A DNA stretch of 9,098 nucleotides, taken from the NCBI GenBank assembly GCA_021828085.1, contig JAKATE010000073.1, positions 1-9,098 on the forward strand, read 5' to 3'. The stretch's first letter is position 1. Each line of letters begins with the position of its first letter. Both the position numbers and the translations under genes were made by a program. The notes beneath the pieces are model-generated. The model saw only the letters and a program-made list of their open reading frames with translations, searched no databases and was not told the origin of the DNA. The stretch is from Thermoplasmata archaeon. GTDB lineage: Archaea; Thermoplasmatota; Thermoplasmata; Lutacidiplasmatales; UBA184. Positions 6,358 to 9,098 of this stretch are shown in pieces.

Positions 6358-7458
6358 ATGAAGGACCGGGTGAAGCGCATCTTCGCGAATGCCAAGGAAC
6401 CCCTCGACGCCGTGGTCATCATGAGCTCTGTGGAGCCTCTGTTGGACAAGGCGTTCTTCTACCTCACCGACGTCCCCAGCGGGCTGTTCGAGGGGTGCAT
6501 CGCCGTGGGCTTCCCGGACGGGAGCCTGACGGTCTTCTCCTCCCCGCTCGAGACCGAGAGCGCGAGGGTGGCCCCCGACGTCACCGTCGAGACCTTCACC
6601 ACCCGGGCGGACCAGTCCGAGAAGCTACGCAAGCTGCTCCCCAAGAGCCTGCGCGTCGGGCTCAACTTCCACGACCTGACCCATGAGAACTTCCTGCACC
6701 TGAAGAAGGAACTGCCCTACGCGGAGATCTACGACGTCACCGACCCGGTCCGGAAGGCCCGTGCCGTGAAGGACGCCAACGAGATCGAACGCCTCCGCCA
6801 CGCGGGGAAGATCGTGAGCCGCGCCGCCGAGGCCATCCCGAGCCTCCTGCGCAATGGCATGACCGAGCTCGAGCTCGCGGCCGAGGTGGAGGCGATGATG
6901 AACAAGTTCGGCGCCGCCGGGCGCTCCTTCGACACCATCGTGGGCTTCGGGGCACACAGCGCCGAGCCCCACTTCGCCCCCACCTCGACGAGGCTAGAGA
7001 AGGGGATGGGGATCGTGTGCGACTTCGGGGCGCTCTACCAGCGCTACTGCTCGGACCTCACGCGCAGTTTCGCCTTCGGCCAGCCGCCGGCCGAGCTCAA
7101 GGCCGTCCACCGGGCCGTGGAGGAGGCGCAGCGCGCCGCCCTCGACGTGATCAAAGCCGGCGTCCCCGGCCGTGAGCCGCACCTGGCCGCCGCGAAGCTC
7201 ATCGACGGCACGCGATGGAAGGGACTGTTCAACCACGGCCTCGGCCACTCCGTGGGCCTGGCGGTGCACGACGGGTTCTCCATGAACCCACGGACCGAGG
7301 AAAACCTCGAGGCCGGGATGGTCATCACCGTGGAGCCCGGCATCTATGTGAACGGCCTCGGGGGCGTCCGGATCGAGGATGACGTCCTCGTCACCGAGAA
7401 GGGCTACGAGTTCCTCACCACCGCACCCCGCGAGTACTTCGAGGTGGGCTCGTCGTGA
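6358..7458 (+). CDS. pepQ: M24-family Xaa-Pro peptidase (aminopeptidase P / prolidase type)
   Basis: The 366-residue cytoplasmic enzyme cleaves peptides next to proline. It has the two-domain 'creatinase/prolidase' plan: an N-terminal domain (about 1-130) and a pita-bread catalytic domain. All five metal ligands are visible: D222 (CDFGA), D233 (SDLTRSF), H297 (GLGHSVG), E326 (VEPGIY) and E340 (VRIEDD). H205 in SAEPHFAP is the usual catalytic histidine. Sequence cannot tell dipeptidase from aminopeptidase. I chose ATG 6358 because MKDRVKRIFANAKEPLDAVVI fits the family; an upstream GTG at 6292 would add an unlikely Arg/Pro-rich stretch. No strong ribosome binding site precedes it (GGGGGTG lies 12 bases away), so a leaderless start is possible. 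Its stop overlaps the next gene by GTGA. Confidence 0.92.
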   Translation: MKDRVKRIFANAKEPLDAVVIMSSVEPLLDKAFFYLTDVPSGLFEGCIAVGFPDGSLTVFSSPLETESARVAPDVTVETFTTRADQSEKLRKLLPKSLRVGLNFHDLTHENFLHLKKELPYAEIYDVTDPVRKARAVKDANEIERLRHAGKIVSRAAEAIPSLLRNGMTELELAAEVEAMMNKFGAAGRSFDTIVGFGAHSAEPHFAPTSTRLEKGMGIVCDFGALYQRYCSDLTRSFAFGQPPAELKAVHRAVEEAQRAALDVIKAGVPGREPHLAAAKLIDGTRWKGLFNHGLGHSVGLAVHDGFSMNPRTEENLEAGMVITVEPGIYVNGLGGVRIEDDVLVTEKGYEFLTTAPREYFEVGSS

Positions 7459-8480
7459 GGATCGGGGTCCTCACCGGGGGGGGCGACTGCCCCGGTCTGA
7501 ACCCCGCACTCCGCGGCTTGGTCCTCCGCTGCGTCCAGAGGGGTCACTCGGTGACGGGCTTCCTGGACGGGTGGAAGGGACTGCTCGACGGACGGAGCCG
7601 ACCGCTCACCGCGCTCGACGTCGAGGACGCCATGGGACGAGGGGGGACCCTCCTGGGCACCTCCCGCACCAACCCGTTCAAGACCGAGGAAGGGGCCCGG
7701 ACCGTCCTCTCGACGCTCCAGAGCGCGCAGATCGACGCCCTCGTCGCCATCGGCGGGGACGACACGCTGACCGCCGCCCGGGAGCTCCATACGCGCGGCG
7801 GTCGGGTCGTCGGCGTCCCCAAGACCATGGACAACGACGTCCGCGGGACGGACTGGACGTTCGGCTTCTTCTCCGCCAGCAGCGTCTCCACCGACGCGCT
7901 CGAGCGGCTGAAGGACACGGCCCGTAGCCACCATCGCGCCGTGGTGCTCGAGGTGATGGGCCGGAGCGCCGGTTGGGTCGCCCTGGCCACCGGCCTCGGG
8001 GGAGGGGCGCACTACACCATCCTACCGGAGGAACGCTTCGACCCGGAGCACCTCCTGGCGGCCGTGGATCGGGCGATGAAGGCCCACGGCTACGCGCTGG
8101 TGGTGGCCTCCGAGGGGGCGGAGGTGAGCGCCCCCCTCGACGGAGGCGCGGCGGCCAAGGATGATTTCGGCCACGCGCTGCTCAAGGAGCGGGGGGTCGG
8201 CGCGTTCATCGCCCGTCTCCTCGAGGAGAAGCTGGGGGTGGAGGCCCGGAGCGTCGCCATCGGCCACGTGCAAAGGGGAGGCCCCCCGACGCTCTTCGAC
8301 CGGCTGCTCGCCCTGCGCCTCGGCGCCAAGGCGGCGGACCTGGTGGAAGAGGGGCGTTTCGGGGAGGTCGCCGTCCTCCGAGGCGAGAACGTCACGAGCA
8401 TACCCCTGGAGCAGGCCGTCGCCTCCTCGAAGACCGTGGACGCCTCCTGGCTCGACCTCCTGCACACTTTCGATGCCTGA
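7455..8480 (+). CDS. pfp: 6-phosphofructokinase, predicted pyrophosphate-dependent
   Basis: This PfkA-family enzyme (341 residues) phosphorylates fructose 6-phosphate. Family landmarks are IGVLTGGGDCPGLN (3-16), AIGGDDTL (98-105), VPKTMDND (121-128) with catalytic D126, LEVMGRSAGW (165-174), PEE (191-193) and GHVQRGGPPTLFDRLLALRLG (270-290). Two positions set the phosphoryl donor: D103, equivalent to Gly104 of the E. coli enzyme, and K123, equivalent to Gly124. The Asp-Lys pair is the known signature of pyrophosphate use, so the reaction should be reversible and serve both glycolysis and gluconeogenesis. No assay-level proof is possible from sequence. The GTG start has GAGGTG eight bases upstream and overlaps the peptidase stop (GTGA). 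Its end overlaps mtnA by eight bases. Many archaea use ADP-dependent sugar kinases instead, so this enzyme may have been acquired by transfer. Confidence 0.93.
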   Translation: MRIGVLTGGGDCPGLNPALRGLVLRCVQRGHSVTGFLDGWKGLLDGRSRPLTALDVEDAMGRGGTLLGTSRTNPFKTEEGARTVLSTLQSAQIDALVAIGGDDTLTAARELHTRGGRVVGVPKTMDNDVRGTDWTFGFFSASSVSTDALERLKDTARSHHRAVVLEVMGRSAGWVALATGLGGGAHYTILPEERFDPEHLLAAVDRAMKAHGYALVVASEGAEVSAPLDGGAAAKDDFGHALLKERGVGAFIARLLEEKLGVEARSVAIGHVQRGGPPTLFDRLLALRLGAKAADLVEEGRFGEVAVLRGENVTSIPLEQAVASSKTVDASWLDLLHTFDA

Positions 8481-9098
8481 ACACCCCCCTTCCCCCCTAC
8501 CGACCCCGGGTGTGCGGGCACTCCGCTGGACCGGGGAGGCGCTCGAGGTCCTCGACCAGCGAAAGCTCCCCACGGAGACGCGCTGGATCACCCTCCGACA
8601 TCTCTCGGAGGTGGCCGAGGCCATCCGGACCCTCACCGTCCGAGGTGCCCCGACCATCGGGGTCGCGGCCGCCTACGGGATGGTGCTGGGGGCCCGGGCC
8701 GACCGGATGGATCCGGGGGAGGCGGCCCGCCTCCTCGCCGCCACCCGGCCCACTGCGCAGGACCTATTCGTGGGGATAGGCGCGGTGGAGAAGGCCTGGC
8801 GCGAGGGAAGGGACCCGTTGGAGACCGCCCGCCAGTACGAGCGCTCCATCGTCGAGGAATGCCGGGCCATCGGGGCCGCAGGGGCCGGTCTGGTCGGCCC
8901 GCGCGCGCGCGTGCTCACCCACTGCAACGCCGGGGCGCTTGCCACGGTCGCCTGGGGGACCGCGCTGGCTCCCATCCGGGCGGCCTTCCAAGCGGGGCGC
9001 GACCCTTTCGTTTGGGTGGACGAGACCCGACCGCTCCTCCAGGGCTCGCGCCTTACCGCCTGGGAGCTCCGGGAGGAGGGGATCCGCCACGCGGTCAT
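8473..9098 (+). CDS. mtnA: S-methyl-5-thioribose-1-phosphate isomerase (partial, N-terminal)
   Basis: The first 208 residues of an aIF2B-like sugar-phosphate isomerase are present; the frame is open to the window end. MtnA converts methylthioribose 1-phosphate to methylthioribulose 1-phosphate in methionine salvage. Seen here: VLDQRKLP (26-33), TVRGAPTIGVAAAYG (55-69), RPTAQDLF, THCNAGALATVAWGTALAPIRAAF (149-172) with the likely catalytic C151, and VDETRPLLQGSRLTAWEL (182-199). The second catalytic residue, an Asp in relatives, would lie beyond the window. These motifs fit MtnA better than ribose 1,5-bisphosphate isomerase or eIF2B subunits, which share the fold. The ATG at 8473 adds a Pro-rich lead of 13 residues; a GTG at 8512 would begin right at the family-like RALRWTGEALEVLDQ. 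Neither has a clear ribosome binding site. It overlaps the phosphofructokinase gene and is probably cotranscribed with it. Confidence 0.92.
   Translation, partial: MPEHPPSPLPTPGVRALRWTGEALEVLDQRKLPTETRWITLRHLSEVAEAIRTLTVRGAPTIGVAAAYGMVLGARADRMDPGEAARLLAATRPTAQDLFVGIGAVEKAWREGRDPLETARQYERSIVEECRAIGAAGAGLVGPRARVLTHCNAGALATVAWGTALAPIRAAFQAGRDPFVWVDETRPLLQGSRLTAWELREEGIRHAV

Noticed and set aside
1..9098. A defence island, mobile element, CRISPR array or new multi-gene system
   Set aside because: All recognised genes are metabolic, transport or ribosome-assembly families. I see no transposase, integrase, spaced repeats, target-site duplications or sharp change in base composition.
8473..9098. 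Ribose 1,5-bisphosphate isomerase or an aIF2B subunit instead of MtnA
   Set aside because: VLDQRKLP, RGAPTIGVAAAYG and THCNAGALATV followed by VDETRPLLQGSRLTAWEL fit MtnA more closely; the part with the second catalytic residue is outside the window, so a small doubt remains.

Overview
The window is GC-rich and tightly packed, and it looks archaeal. Three things point that way. It carries a NOG1-family ribosome-assembly GTPase, a family known from archaea and eukaryotes. TATA-like boxes lie about 25 bases before plausible transcript starts. Several genes have TTG or GTG starts, and one looks leaderless. I cannot fix the lineage; an uncultured Thermoplasmatota-like archaeon would fit, but that is a guess.

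Layout, left to right: the last 16 codons of an unknown gene (+), ending in a hairpin; a four-helix membrane protein of unknown function (+); convergent to it, an APC-superfamily amino acid transporter (-) with its own promoter; and a NOG1-like GTPase (-). The GTPase is divergent from gcvPA-gcvPB (+), the two subunits of split-type glycine decarboxylase, joined by an ATGA overlap. Next comes a second + strand run of three overlapping genes: an M24 Xaa-Pro peptidase, a phosphofructokinase whose active-site residues indicate pyrophosphate dependence, and the start of mtnA, cut by the window end.

As a metabolic picture (inference), the genes suit an organism that takes up amino acids or peptides, splits proline peptides, oxidises glycine to CO2, ammonia and methylene-tetrahydrofolate, and runs a reversible PPi-linked step between fructose 6-phosphate and fructose 1,6-bisphosphate. 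MtnA adds methionine or methylthioadenosine salvage. The other glycine cleavage proteins (H, T and L) are not in the window.

I found no mobile element, CRISPR array, phage gene, tRNA, rRNA or clear new system; these are mostly housekeeping genes. The most notable points are regulatory: a perfect 7-bp-arm dyad between the gcvPAB TATA box and its predicted transcript start, a perfect hairpin that hides the gcvPB ribosome binding site inside the end of gcvPA, and the PPi-type signature in the phosphofructokinase. No stretch longer than 300 bases lacks a gene.
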